Shown here: positions 9,874-21,400 of the stretch, in pieces | Position numbering within the stretch: the first letter of the stretch is position 1 | Layout: each line of letters starts with the position of its first letter | Source: Thecaphora thlaspeos | Taxonomy: Eukaryota > Basidiomycota > Ustilaginomycetes > Urocystidales > Glomosporiaceae | Assembly: GCA_900291925.1 (NCBI GenBank) | Contig: UWYS01000001.1 | Location: forward strand, 1,364,001-1,428,000 | Reading direction: 5' to 3' | DNA: 64,000 nt | Made by a program: the position numbers and the translations under genes | The notes under the pieces: generated by a model | Seen by the model: the letters and a program-made list of their open reading frames with translations, nothing else | Database searches by the model: none | What the model was told of the DNA's origin: nothing

Positions 9874-11667
9874 GTCTAGATAAATACCTCAGCGATCGAG
9901 ACATCCAAAGCCCTGAAGGGTCACGGTCCGGCCAATGGTTCGGAGTCGGACAATAGGATCACAAACAGCAAAATTAGGAGGTGATGGGTGGCAGAGTTTC
10001 GGATCGACAACATAGAGGGCCGCAACCAGAATAATGGCTGGTCGAAGCGCCCCCACATTGGTCGGCTCCCCTGCACCTGGTGTAGGATGTATGGAAACTT
10101 TCCACGCATGAGGCACGCAACCCCCTTGCTACTGTTTTGGTTTCATGCTTCCTTCAGGTCCGCTGGACGGGCTCCGGCCCATCATCCTCTTGGACATCCT
10201 CTTGGTCTGAGAGTCCGGCCTGTGATGCACGACGGTCATTACGGTACGACGGGCCGGTGCCGCTCCTTCGCTACGTGTGGCTACGGCCAAGGAATTTACA
10301 CCGGAAGACCGCGGCCTGCCAAGGAAGGCGGTGCCATCAGATGACGGTGTCGACATCAGCGACCAATACACTAAACGACCAGCGTACGACATGATCCGTG
10401 CCGTAAGGCGACCCACCACCTTGCCATGTCATCGAGATTGAGACCACACTGAGGACTGGTGGGAGCACGACGGCCAAAGCTAGTTTTCGTTTCGCGGTCA
10501 ACTGTGGCCAGGAGGGGAAACATGTCGAAAGCAGGGGAGGAGACTGACGAAGGGGGAGGGACCCCCTCGCCTGCTTGTCGTCCTTTCTTCTGCACAGATC
10601 TTCTGTCGAGCCATGCGATATGCATCTCGAACTAACGGGGAGGACAGGCCGTCGGTGGGCGTCCTTACGTACATACACACTGGTAGTAAGTACAGTACCT
10701 GTAGATCCCAGGAAACGGCAAGCACCCCTGCGCATTCCCGCCCTGTGCCTCGTGCTGTCGCACCGGGCGTTGCGTGTTTTCATACCCCGAAGACGACTCG
10801 CCTCTAACTACATATCTCATTGTTCGTAAGTACAACCTAGTTAATTAGCAGGCGCTTGCGCTTTATATTATTTACAATCGACGAGGCTTCATGTACTGTA
10901 CGTCTCGAAAGAGCTCTGCTCAGTTCGCCGCCTGCCGAACCCTGCTTCTCTGTCAACGTTTCGCAATGTTCAACCCACCTGGTGGCCGATGACCCACCTT
11001 GAGGCCGATGACCCACCTTGAGGCCGACGACCCATCTTGAGGCCGACGCTAAGGAGCAAGGAATCAAAATGTAAAGGCAGGCAGGACAGCGATCGTGGCC
11101 GACGGGAAACTACTTACATACAAACGGCGAACCGATCCGTCTTGCTCAAGGGGTAGACTAGTCAGCTTGTGATAAGATGAAGCGGGTCTAGAATATTATT
11201 ATTCTTTCTTGTTGAGGCCCTGCTTGGCGTCCTTGATCGCGAGTGAAGGACGATGGGATTCCGAGGTCTCGTACAAGCACCCCCCTTCCGTGGAGGGTCC
11301 TCGGGAGGCTTATGCCGCTTGCATGACAAGCGGAACGGATTTCGTCCCTTGTATGTACAGTAAGTACACCGTCCCTATGACCTCCCATCGCAGACCGATT
11401 TCTCGGCGACAGCCAGCTTCGCTGCAGAGCCCACACCCTCCCCCCTGCGCCGTCGCTGCTTGCAGGCGGATGTATAAGTACCTCCTGGCCGTGATTACTT
11501 GAACCAAACTTGAACACACATCCCTTTCAGCGCTCGATCATCATCCCCTTCTTCTCTCCTTCCCGTCCGCTCCCGCTTGCTCTTCCCTTGTCACATTTAG
11601 CGTCACTTCGCCTCCCTAGACCGGAACGGATCGCCACTAGATCGCTACCGCCCGACAGAAAACAACG
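9874..11667. other. Intergenic region upstream of chitin deacetylase
   Basis: No complete gene is supported. A 71-codon open stretch, 10226-10441 (+), without a start codon reads like protein (for example KEFTPEDRGLPRKAVPSDDG) and may be a relic of a gene or mobile element. The right part should contain the chitin deacetylase promoter and its pyrimidine-rich leader (11521-11667). Confidence 0.5.
10982..11048. repeat. 19-bp tandem repeat, about 3.5 copies
   Basis: Three units at 10982-11000, 11001-11019 and 11020-11038 with the pattern GAGGCCGATGACCCACCTT, followed by a partial unit ending at 11048. Units differ by one to three bases. The repeat lies in non-coding sequence. Confidence 0.88.
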
Positions 11668-12710
11668 ATGAAGATCAACGCCGTCACTTCTGCGCTCGTG
11701 GGTCTGGCCATGGCCACCTACGCCGCAGCCGTGCCTACGACCAACCAGAAGGTCGACATCAACAGCCTCCCCTCCACGCTTTCCGACGCGGTCCGCGCCG
11801 ACCTTGCGACGCGCGATCCCTCCACCTACACGCTCTACAATGCGTCCGACTCGCAGGGCGACCTCGAGAAGCGCGCGACCGTCGACGGAGTCATCACCCG
11901 CTGCTCTACGTCCAAGTGCCTCGCCATCACCTTTGACGACGGGCCGTACGTTAACCACAAGGACCTCGTCGACAAGTTCGATGCCGCTGGCATGAAGGCG
12001 ACCTTCTTCGTGAATGGTGAGTAGGCATAGCACGGGGCGGTGTGACTTTGTTCTTCTGTTTTTGTTTTTGTTTTTCTATCGTTGTTAATTCCTTGCCCAA
12101 CCCATCTCCGCCCCCTTGCCCTTGGTTGTCTTCGTTGTCGATGCTAGGCAACAACTTCCGGTGTATCTACGAGCCGGCGCAAGTGAGCGCGCTGAGGTAC
12201 AGCTACGCGCGTGGCCACCAGATCTGCAGTCACACATGGAGCCACCCGAACATTGCGCAGCTCAGCAACGCGCAGCTCGACAAGCAGGTTGGGCTGGTTG
12301 AAGATGCTCTCCACAAGATTCTCGGTGTCATTCCGTCGTGCATCCGTGCTCCCTATGGTTCGATCACGCCGGCTCAGGTGTCCTACCTCAACAGCCGCTG
12401 GGGTCTCCAGGTGATCGGCTGGAACGCCGATTCGGGCGACGCCAATGGCGAGAGCGTCCAGTTCAGCCTGAACGTCTACCGCGGCCTCAGGGCGCCCAAG
12501 CATGCCATCGTGCTGAACCACGAGACCGTCGGCACCACACCTTCCCAAGTCATCCCCGAGGCGCTCAAGATCGTCAGGCAGAACGGCTACAGCGGAAGCC
12601 AGACGGTCGCCTCTACCACCAGGTTCCACCCTTACAAGGTCGTCAGTGCTCACGGCAAGCGCGACGCTTCCTGGACTTGCGCCGACAAGCCCGGTCCCGG
12701 CGAGTTTTAA
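11668..12710 (+). CDS. Secreted chitin deacetylase (carbohydrate esterase family 4)
   Basis: Two exons, 11668-12016 and 12148-12710 (phase 1 intron), encode 303 residues. The start gives a classical signal peptide (MKINAVTSALVGLAMATYAAA). All five NodB/CE4 motifs are present: TFDDGPY with the catalytic and metal Asp, SHTWSHPNI with the metal His pair, RAPYGS, WNADSGD and LNHET. The enzyme removes N-acetyl groups from chitin outside the cell or in the wall, giving chitosan; in plant-associated fungi this can also hide chitin from host receptors. There is no obvious GPI signal (the protein ends PGPGEF), so a freely secreted form is likely. Length is normal for a single-domain enzyme. Confidence 0.93.
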
Positions 12711-13114
12711 AATCACCCTCGGCCTCAAGAACGTCTCGTCGATCCGGTACCCTAGACAAGCTCCTCGGTCTTTGACGCCCATACAAACAATGGAGGCCGT
12801 TGGGTGTAGCGACATGATATTTCCTTTCTCAGGCGTCCTTTCTGCACGCCCTGCCCCGACCCGACCCGGCTCAACGCATCAATAGACACTGCTTCCTGCA
12901 ATGCCGTTGCATCTCCCATCTCTCTCGCTTCTACGCAAAAACACAACACACGCTCTCTCTCCACCTTCGTCTTCTCACATACCTCTTTTGCTCTGTACAG
13001 TTGGATTCATTAGCCAGATTAATTCGAAATAACGAACCTCATCTTCCCCATACATGCATTTACTGATCAGCCTGGGGGTGTGCGGAAAGTTGGTTCGCTG
13101 CTATCGACTTGGAC

Positions 13115-15138
13115 TCAAGGGATCCTTCGGACACGGAGAGGCAGGCCGGCTCGCACCGTACCGTCGGAAGCCTCTGCGCGCGGTCGGATGACGAGCGCGA
13201 CGTGCGGCTTGATGGTGATGCCTTCGGCTGGCAGGAACTCGAAACGAGACAGGGCGAGGACGAGCACGCACCGCATCTCAGTCATGCTGAACCTCGATCC
13301 GATGCTATGCCGAAGCAAGGAGAAACAAGAGGAATAGGTCAGCAGTATGGTCCCCTGTGCTTTCGAGGTCCGGAGAAGGGAAGCGAGACGGTGCATGATG
13401 CTTACCAGCTCTTTGGCCCGCCGGAGAAGCTGTACATGCCGTACGGCTGCGGCAGCCTCGCCTTGTGGTGCAGCTCGGGCAGGTTGAGCCACCTATCCGG
13501 GTTAAATTGCTCCGGATCGTCTCCGAAGAGGTCTTCTCGGTAGTTTGCCGATTTGAACATACAGCTCACCACGGAGCCCTTCTTGACCGGGATCGAGGTC
13601 AGGGTCTCCTTGCCGTCGCGGCTCTTGATGGGCAGCAGCAGCGGGATGACGCTGTCCTTGACGACGAGGCGTTGTGAGTACATGACGGGCGGACAGAGTC
13701 GCAGCGTCTCCTGGATGACGCGCCCGAGCAGCTCCATGTCGTCCGACCAGAGGTCCTTGTAGGTGATGTCGTTGGCCGTGAGCTCCTTGAGCGAGAGTCC
13801 CTTGCGTTCCCTAAACGAACTTTCCAACGACTCTCGCACCCTCCGCTGGATGTCCGGGTGCGTGGCAAGGTAGTGCAGCACAAAGCCACTCGTGACCGAG
13901 GACGTCTCGAATCCGGCAAACGTGAACGTGTGGATCTGTCCGGCGACGTCTTCGTCCGACATGCGGTCCGCTTCGGCCGAGGAGAGGTTGGCCTTGACGA
14001 GCAGCGAGAGGAGGTCCTTCTTGCCCGATAGCACTTCGTCAGCCGAGCCGGAAAGGTCCATCTCCTTGAGAATCTCTCGCTTCTTTTCCTGTACAATTTG
14101 CTTGGAGTATCTGGAGATGGTGGCCTTGGTGTGGTACAGGGCGCGGTTGACAGACTCGAGCGGCCAGGTCTGGGCGTGTCTCGGAGAAGAATGAAGGACA
14201 GGGGAAAGTCAGCATCGATGCCGCTACGTGACCTGCGTGGCGGGACAGAGGGGCGGTCAGGTCGTCGCAGGGAGCGAAGGGGGAACGCTCACGGCGGCGG
14301 GAACGTAGAGCAAGGCAGCCAGAGCAATCTGGATGCTCCTGAGCAAGCTAAAGTTGATGGCGAGCTGGTTGACGTTGTTGAACGCGGCGCTCAGTTCACT
14401 TCCCTCCCTGCCCTCCTCGAGGGCGGCCATGTCGTAGCCGAACCCTGTTTGGCCGATAATGTCGAGCATCGCCAGGTCCAGCCATTCGCCCATATCCACC
14501 TGTGCCCAGGCTTGCCCTGCATCGGAGCTTTTGGTAGGCTGTTTGTCGATGTCGCGCTGCACGGCGTCGCACATCTTGGCTCCCATCTGTGCGAAGGTCG
14601 TCGTCATCTGGACGAGGTGCTCGAGCGAGAAGCTGGGACCGATGAGTTTGCGCTGCTTGCGGTGGACGTGGCCGTAGTGCTTGATGATCCCCTGGCCCGC
14701 CAGTAGGTCGATGAGAGCGGTGCGCAGTTGCGGCGACTGGAAGGACTCGGTATCGCCCAGGATGTGCGCCAGGGCGACGGGATCAGAGACGGAGAGGGAC
14801 TCCAGCCCGAAGGGTTCCGGGAAGGAGTAGACGTGCGTGCCGAGCTCCTTGGCGTAGTAGAGGAGGCGCATGCCGGGGCCGCTGACCATCTTGCTTTCGC
14901 CCGTCGTTGGCGAGGTGTAGACAAAGTCTTCCGACTCGACGGCACGGTTGCCAAGCAGGATCGAGCTTCGGGCGGGACGCGGGATCTTGCGAAAGTCGGA
15001 GGGAAAGAGGAGGGGCTTGATAGTCAGCTTGTAGAGGACGAAGGCGATCAGCGCCAGTCCCAGAGCGAGGATAGGGTGCGAGGCGCCAAAGGATATGGCA
15101 CGACCCAGGCTCGGCGAGCTGGTGTTGAGGCGGTCCAT
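13115..15138 (-). CDS. Cytochrome P450 monooxygenase
   Basis: Three exons on the minus strand, 15138-14293, 14169-13406 and 13304-13115, give 599 residues with consistent phases. An N-terminal membrane anchor (about residues 17-37, HPILALGLALIAFVLYKL) places it on the ER. The oxygen-binding helix has AGFETS (about 367-372), the ExxR motif is ETLR (about 436-439), the PERF-like motif is FNPDRW, and the heme loop is FSGGPKSCIG, whose Cys codon is split by the last intron. The reaction is NADPH-dependent oxygenation by way of a P450 reductase; the substrate is unknown. It is transcribed divergently from the acyl-CoA oxidase gene, so a fatty-acid or lipid substrate is possible. The start at 15138 (MDRLNTSS) is chosen because upstream in-frame sequence is translated minisatellite. 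Confidence 0.9.
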
Positions 15139-15162
15139 GTTGACGATGGCGTAGGCGCGGGG

Positions 15163-15407
15163 AAGGCAAGTGGATGGGAGGTGGGAGGTGGGAGGAGTTT
15201 TGGAGTGAGACGACGAGAAGGCAAGTGGATGGGAGGTGGGAGGTGGGAGGTGGGAGGAGTTTTGGGGTGAGACGACGAGAAGGCAAGTGGATGGGAGGTG
15301 GGAGGTGGGAGGTGGGAGGAGTTTTGGGGTGAGACGACGAGAAGGCAAGTGGATGGGAGGTGGGAGGTGGGAGGTGGGAGGAGGTTTGGAGTGAGACGAC
15401 GAGAAGG
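15163..15407. repeat. Minisatellite, 62-bp units with nested 7-bp repeats
   Basis: A unit beginning AAGGCAAGTGGATGGGAGG starts at 15163, 15218, 15280 and 15342, with a final partial start at 15404. Spacings are 55, 62, 62 and 62 bp. Inside each unit GGGAGGT is repeated two to three times, and the 7-bp difference of the first unit is exactly one missing inner copy. The array lies immediately upstream of the P450 start, in the promoter or leader shared with the divergent oxidase gene. Confidence 0.92.
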
Positions 15408-15900
15408 CCCAGGGCCTACCTATAGCCGGCTATGGGATCCCTCTGCAAGCTGCTCGTCACCGTCTTTGTCGCCGTGGATCTGGACGCATAAAGGGTAGCG
15501 CTGCGCTGACAAATGCCGCCGAAGACCGGTCTATGGTTCAGCTTGCGACGGAGCGGTCGGTGCGGGCTAAGGAGGACGAGGTGTGCGCAAGGCCCTCATG
15601 GCATACAGAGTCGACGGCGGACAAAGCGCTGCGAGCTGCCAGCGCATCCCACTTGTTCCTAGAGAGCACTGTTGTAGTCATGTAAGTATGTATATGTGAA
15701 GACACGCGGCCTGGGCGACGCTGGAAGAAGAGGCGCCACAGTAACTGTACATACATACAGCCACCAGCATGGCGCCGCCTTGTTGCTTGCCTTCTTGCAT
15801 CTCGCAGACGCCCCGAGCCACGAGACGTCACCGCAACGCCTCGCCCTACTCAGGCTAGGTAGAGGTACAATAGCAGCGACGCCACTACTGACACCACGTC

Positions 15901-15946
15901 GCCACGTCGCCACGTCGCCACGTCGCCACCTTGCCACCTTGCCACC
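15901..15946 (+). repeat. 8-bp tandem repeat running into the oxidase start codon
   Basis: Units GCCACGTC (three) and GCCACCTT (two) are followed by GCCACC directly before the ATG at 15947, so the last repeat forms a strong initiation context (GCCACCATG). The array continues a little upstream in degenerate form. Confidence 0.88.
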
Positions 15947-18332
15947 ATGCCCCCTGCAACAGACGGTAGCACCACTGCTGACTCTCCGGCGGCCGTTGAC
16001 GCTCACTCCTCGGACGCCATTGAGCTGCGCTCCCTCGACTCGGCCGTACACCACTCGCAGCAAGGCCCGATACCCCAGCACGGCCCCTCTGCAGGTCAAG
16101 ATGGCTCGGATGGCCATCGCCCCGACACTGCCACGCAACGCCTCGACCATGCCGAGCCCGACGCGGACCGCTCTGGCTCGCTGCCGGCTTCTGGAGCGCG
16201 CGACATCGAAGAGGCGCGCTCGCAGACCGCCTTTGACCCCTCCAAGATCGAGCAGGTCATCCGCGACGCCCGCATCGACAACGAGTCGCGCCGTCGCGTC
16301 ATGAGCACGCTCGCCACCGACGACGTCTTCGGGTCCTGGAAGAAGCGTATGGTCCACATGAAGCGCGAGCAGCAGATGCAGATGTCGCACTTCGCCTGCC
16401 GACGCCTCCTCGAGCTGGCCGAGAAGCACGACTGGACAACGCACGAAGTGCTCGAGACCGGCATCACGCTCGACCTCCAGTCGCCCCTCACCATCCACAG
16501 GATCGCCTTTGTCCCCGTCATCTTCGGCCAGGGCTCCGACGAGCAGATCGAACGCTGGGGCAACCGCGCCATGAACCACGAGATCCTGGGCTGCTACATG
16601 CAGACCGAGCTCGGCCACGGCACAAACGTCCAGGGGCTCGAGACCACCGCCACCTACGACGCCGAGAGCGACAGCTTCATCCTCCACAGCCCCACGCTCA
16701 CGAGTACCAAGTGGTGGGCCGGAGGCCTCGGTCACACCGCCACCCACGGCGTCGTCCAGGCGTAGCTCATCATCCATGGCAAGCGCTACGGCCCGCACCT
16801 GTTCTTCACGCCGTTCCGCTCGCTCGAGGACGGCAGTGTGCTGCCCGGCATCGTCGCCGGCGACATCGGACCCAAGACGTACGCCGGCTTCGGCGGTCTG
16901 GACAACGGCTGGGCGCGCTTCGACCATTTCAAGATCCCGCGCGACAACATGCTTAACCGCCACTCGCAGGTCAAGAAGGGCGGCGAGTACGTCAAGCCGC
17001 CCAACGACAAGCTCAGCTACGGTAGCATGATCTTCATCCGTAGCCAGATGATCGACCGCACCGGCTGGATGCTGTCGCACGGCATCACGATCGCGCTGCG
17101 CTACTGCCACGTCCGTCGTCAGTTCCGCGACCCGTCCAGCACCGACATCACCGACGTCGAGCGGAGCGTGCTCAGCTATCCCTCGACCAGCCGCCGCCTA
17201 ATACCGCTGCTGGCCAAGTCGTATGCCTACGTCCTGGCGGGACGGCGTATGCGCACGCTGTACGAGGACATGGCCGCCAAGCTCGAGAGCGGCGACACCG
17301 AGCTGCTCTACGACGTCCACGTCGCTTCGTCGAGTCTCAAGGCGTCCTGCACCAAGCAGGCGCTCGACGGCATCGAGGAGTGTCGCCAGGTGCTCGGAGG
17401 CCACGGCTTCTCGGGCTACGCCGGCTTCACCTCGCTCTTCCCAGAGCAGGCGCCCTCGGTGACGTACGAGGGAGACAACATTGTCCTCGCCTCGCAGGTG
17501 GGCCGAGCGATGCTCAAGATCTCGGGCGAGCTCGACAAGAACGCCTCGACGCCCGTTGCCAACACGTCGGCCTTCCTCAAGGCCATCTCGACGCCCAACG
17601 CCATCCCCTTTACCTTGCCCAAGACGGCAGAGGAGTGGTACAACCCGGCCGTCTACAGTGCGGCGCTCGGACTTCGTGCTGCGCAGCTGGTCGTCGACCT
17701 TCGCGCCGAGATCAAGGAGGGCCGCAAGTTTGGCGACCTCAGTTTCGAGTGCATCGAGGTGGCCAAGACGCACGCCGAGTACGTCGTCGACCTCTGGTTC
17801 GCCGAAGGGATCCGCGACGACTCCGAGGCCATCGGTAGCGCGGAGTGCGTGTGGCTGCGCAAGTTCGTCACGCCCCACGCGCTGACGGCGCTCTCACGTA
17901 ACATGACCCCTCTCGTCCTACCCGCCTCGGGACAGGGTCGAAGCCTCGCCGGATACTCAGAGTCAGGCTGTCGTGGCGCCGGAGAGTGTTGTTCTGCTCG
18001 AAAAGGCCATTCGAGACCTGGTCGCCGAGATCCTGCCGCAGAGCATCGGTCTCTCGGACGCATTCGGCTGGCTCGATTGGGAGCTTGGATCGTCCCTCGG
18101 CAGGAAGGACGGTCGCGTCTACGAGCAGCTCATCGCTGACGCAGAGTCCAATCCGCTCAACCACAACTCGCCCGGTCCCGGAATCGACAACGTAGGCAGG
18201 TACCTGTACGGTAGCGAAAAGACCGGAAAACACGTCGTAGAGTGGTACAAGACCGAAATCGGTCCCATGCTTCGCGCCGCCGCAAAGAGATCCGACGACG
18301 GAGGCATCAGGGGAGACGGCAGCAAGCTTTAA
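15947..18332 (+). pseudogene. Peroxisomal acyl-CoA oxidase with in-frame TAG and C-terminal frame change
   Basis: The frame from 15947 encodes an acyl-CoA oxidase: ELGHGTNVQGLETTATYD (FAD and substrate region), KWWAGGLGHTATHGVVQA, then a TAG at 16763-16765, then LIIHGKRYGPHLFF in the same frame up to the catalytic-Glu motif TYEGDN. Relatives read AQL at this point, so TAG replaces a CAG Gln codon; no intron can remove it without losing conserved residues. Around 17898-17972 the conserved C-terminus (IGLSDAFGWLDWELGSSLGR) moves to another frame. A 46-nt intron, 17898-17943, with a weak AAG acceptor could explain this; otherwise it is a second lesion. That frame ends in SKL, a peroxisomal targeting signal. 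The enzyme would catalyse the first step of peroxisomal beta-oxidation. Conservation on both sides suggests a recent loss, stop-codon readthrough or a sequencing error. Confidence 0.8.
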
Positions 18333-18487
18333 TGCAACGATACATCTGCGTGGCTCATGGCCGCGTTGCGCGAGGACGGTCATCCGATAGGTACCTGCCG
18401 TCATCGTTGGCTTCCTATAACTGTGTAGAGTCTGGTATATTGTAACGCTCGAATGGAACCTTTGTTACCTACACCGCCACGCTAGAG

Positions 18488-21400
18488 CTAGAGAAAAGGC
18501 ATGTCGAGGCCGGACGACGCAAGGTCCGTTAGCGCATCGTCCAGCCACATCCTCGTCAGCAGGTCATCTTGCTCGATGCCGGGCGTACTGGCAGCGACCG
18601 GGTCAATCGCCGTCTGGCTCGACGCAGGTGTGCGACCATCCCGGCCGCCGCTTCGTGCTCGGAAGACGGATGCGCCGCTTCTGCTGTCCGGCGTCTGGCC
18701 GAGCTGCGAGAAAGTGTTGCCCGTAGCGGATGCTGACGGCGCCATCATGCTGTAGGAGCCGTAGGGTTCGTGTTGATGGTTGAACGGAGACGTGGCCGAG
18801 GGGAGCGCAAGACCAGCCTGGTGCTGTACGTCACCACTGCGGCCGACCGCTGAGGTTGAGCCCGTTCCAGAGCCTGGTCCAGGCCAGACGGCGGGCCCCT
18901 GGCCAGACATGCCTGCAGCGGTGGTATTGGCGGCCATCGTCTGCTCGTCGAGCCACTTTAGGAACGAGTCCGGGTCCATCTCGCCACCCAGCACATCTCC
19001 CGTGCTCCACCACGTTCCGCCTCCACCGGAATTCTGCTGTTTTGACGGCAGCGGAGGACCAGCGTTCGCAGCGGCCGGGTCCGTCGTTCCGTTCGGATCG
19101 CCGAAACCCCTGCCGGAGAACGGCACTTGAGGCACTGCAGTCGTCGTGCCCGGCGTCGATGAAGCGTAATGGCTCCCACTCGCGGCTGGGCGAGGGCGGC
19201 TGGGCTGCGGAGACACGCTAGGGGCCGACGTGGGCTGGTGCTGCTGCACTATCTCGCGGTGGACGCCGTCCCACTCGCACGTTGCACCGGGACAACATGG
19301 GTGACCGCCATCTCTACGTTCAGACCGATGTTTGTGGTACCACGTCTTGCCGTCGAAGGTCTTGTAGTTTTCGATCTCGCCGTCGTCCAGTACGAACTCG
19401 ATCCGTGCACCCTTGACTGGCAGCTGCTCGCCCTGACGAGGCGGCCTGGCCGCGTTGTCGGCTTTTCGCCGTGCCTTGGCGTCCGTCAGGATGAGTTGCT
19501 TCGCAAGGCGTCGCAGGTACATCGAGTATCGGTTCGCTAAGTGAACGCCGTCTGGTGCCGCTTTGGTGAGCGCAGTGATGACCTGCTGCAGGCTTTGGGC
19601 GCATCGGTTGAGCGGTAGGATGGTGTCCGACACGGCCGTGGTCTTGACGCAGAAGACGGCTGCCATCACCAGGAGCAGGAACCAGCGAGCCGGCGCGCAC
19701 ATCATACTGTCGAGCTCGACCGTCAGGATGCGGATCAGCGACTGCGCAGCCGCCAGCGCCTCGCGCACAAAGGGGTGAGCCGGGTGGGTGGACAGGCCGA
19801 TCTCCATCGATCCCGACCCCGACCCCGACCCCGAGGGGCTGCCGCCTCCGACTCTGCCTACGCCACCGCCTCCGTGACCGTCGCGTGGCGGACGGTGCCC
19901 TCCCGAGTGGTACTGGACGCGGCTGTGGGGCCGAAAAGTGCCGAGGCCGCGCTTCAGCGAGTCGAGAGAGACGCCGTTGGCGTAGAGCCGCGCGTAGTGG
20001 TACTCGACCCTCAGACGCAGCGACGTCATATCGCGAATGGGCTCGATGCGCGGCTGCGTCCAGTTTGCCCACTCGTCGAGGTCGTCACGGATCGATTTGA
20101 GCGCCGGCACAAAGTCCTCGTCCTCGAGCAGCCGCTCGGTCACCGCTCGCGAACGATAGAGGTTCTCGCACGTCCGGAAGACAATCTGCAGGAGCTCGGC
20201 GTGGGCACGGAACGCGATCCACGCTCGGGGCGTGCCGGTAGCCAGCGAAGTATCGCTGAGGCCGACGCTGCTGCTGGCGTCGGAGCGGATCAGGAATGGA
20301 TGCGTCCGATCGCGCACCAGGTTCATGAAGGGCGCCATCAGGCCGGGGCTCGAGATGCGCCAGCCCAGTCGCACCGAGAGGTGGCAGTCGGCGTGGACGC
20401 TAGACATCCACACGCGCATACGTCGCTCCGCGTTGAGGCGCGAAGAAGAGTCGGCGCTCGAGATGCCACCGTACGAGGCGACGTTTTGCAGGTGGAGACG
20501 CTCCGCCAGCCGTAACGCCGTTCCCGTCAGCATCCACGCGGTGTCGTCGAACTTTTCCGACTCGCGCAGGTCTAGCCGCGCCGGCCTCTGCAAGGACCTC
20601 GCCGACAGCCTCCGAGGCATGGTGCCGGACGACTTCGGCCTGGCCTCGATCGCTGCTGCAGACGGGCCCGACGGTGACCCTGCTCCCGCGCCCGCAGTCG
20701 CTGTAGCTGCGATCGACACATCGTGACCAGCGACCGTCTGCAGGTCTCGGAAGCCTTCGCCGTCGTCGTCATCCTCTTGCTCCTCGTCTTCGGAATCCGA
20801 GCTGGTGTCATTCGAAGCCCGCCGGTCGTGGAGGTCGAGCGTCGCCCACTCGCTGAGAATCAGGAGCGCCTCGATGGTGCCTATGGTATGCGAGCCAGGT
20901 AAAAAGAAGGAGCGGCTGATCTTCTCCTGTGTCCACTTGGAGATCTTGCGGTGGAAGGTGTCCGGGTGGATCAGGTGCGCGTCGTGATTGGCGACGTCGT
21001 AGCGCGAGGCCACAGAGAGCATAGCGCCAAGCAGAATCGGCTCCCTGCTGACTAGCTCCGAGAGAGCGTCGGATGACTTGTCCAGAAGGTGGGGCGAGCA
21101 GTGCGGTGCAAACGAGTGCATTCGTCGGAGGAAGCTGCCGAGCCGTGATTCGACAAGTCATGACAAAGAGAGATACATCAAAAGTTTGATGCGGACCCGG
21201 CACGAACCATGGGTTTGGCTCGCTGAAAGGATGCGTGGAGGAGGACCAAAACTCACAAATTTAGGAAATGCTTGGCTTCCGAGCGCTTGATGAGCTTGAG
21301 CCGCACCGGCTCGAACCTGCTCCAACCGTACTGGTGCTTGAGTGGCGGTGGTGTGCTGGGTCGCGCGAGGTGGGAGCCGCCGTTGTCGCGGGCGGTCCGG

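Noticed and set aside
10982..11048. Possible CRISPR-like array
   Set aside because: Repeats are directly adjacent without spacers and the genome is eukaryotic; it is an ordinary tandem repeat.
15163..15348. N-terminal extension of the P450 frame into the minisatellite
   Set aside because: The extension would be pure translated repeat; the ATG at 15138 places a normal membrane anchor close to the N-terminus, as in other P450s.
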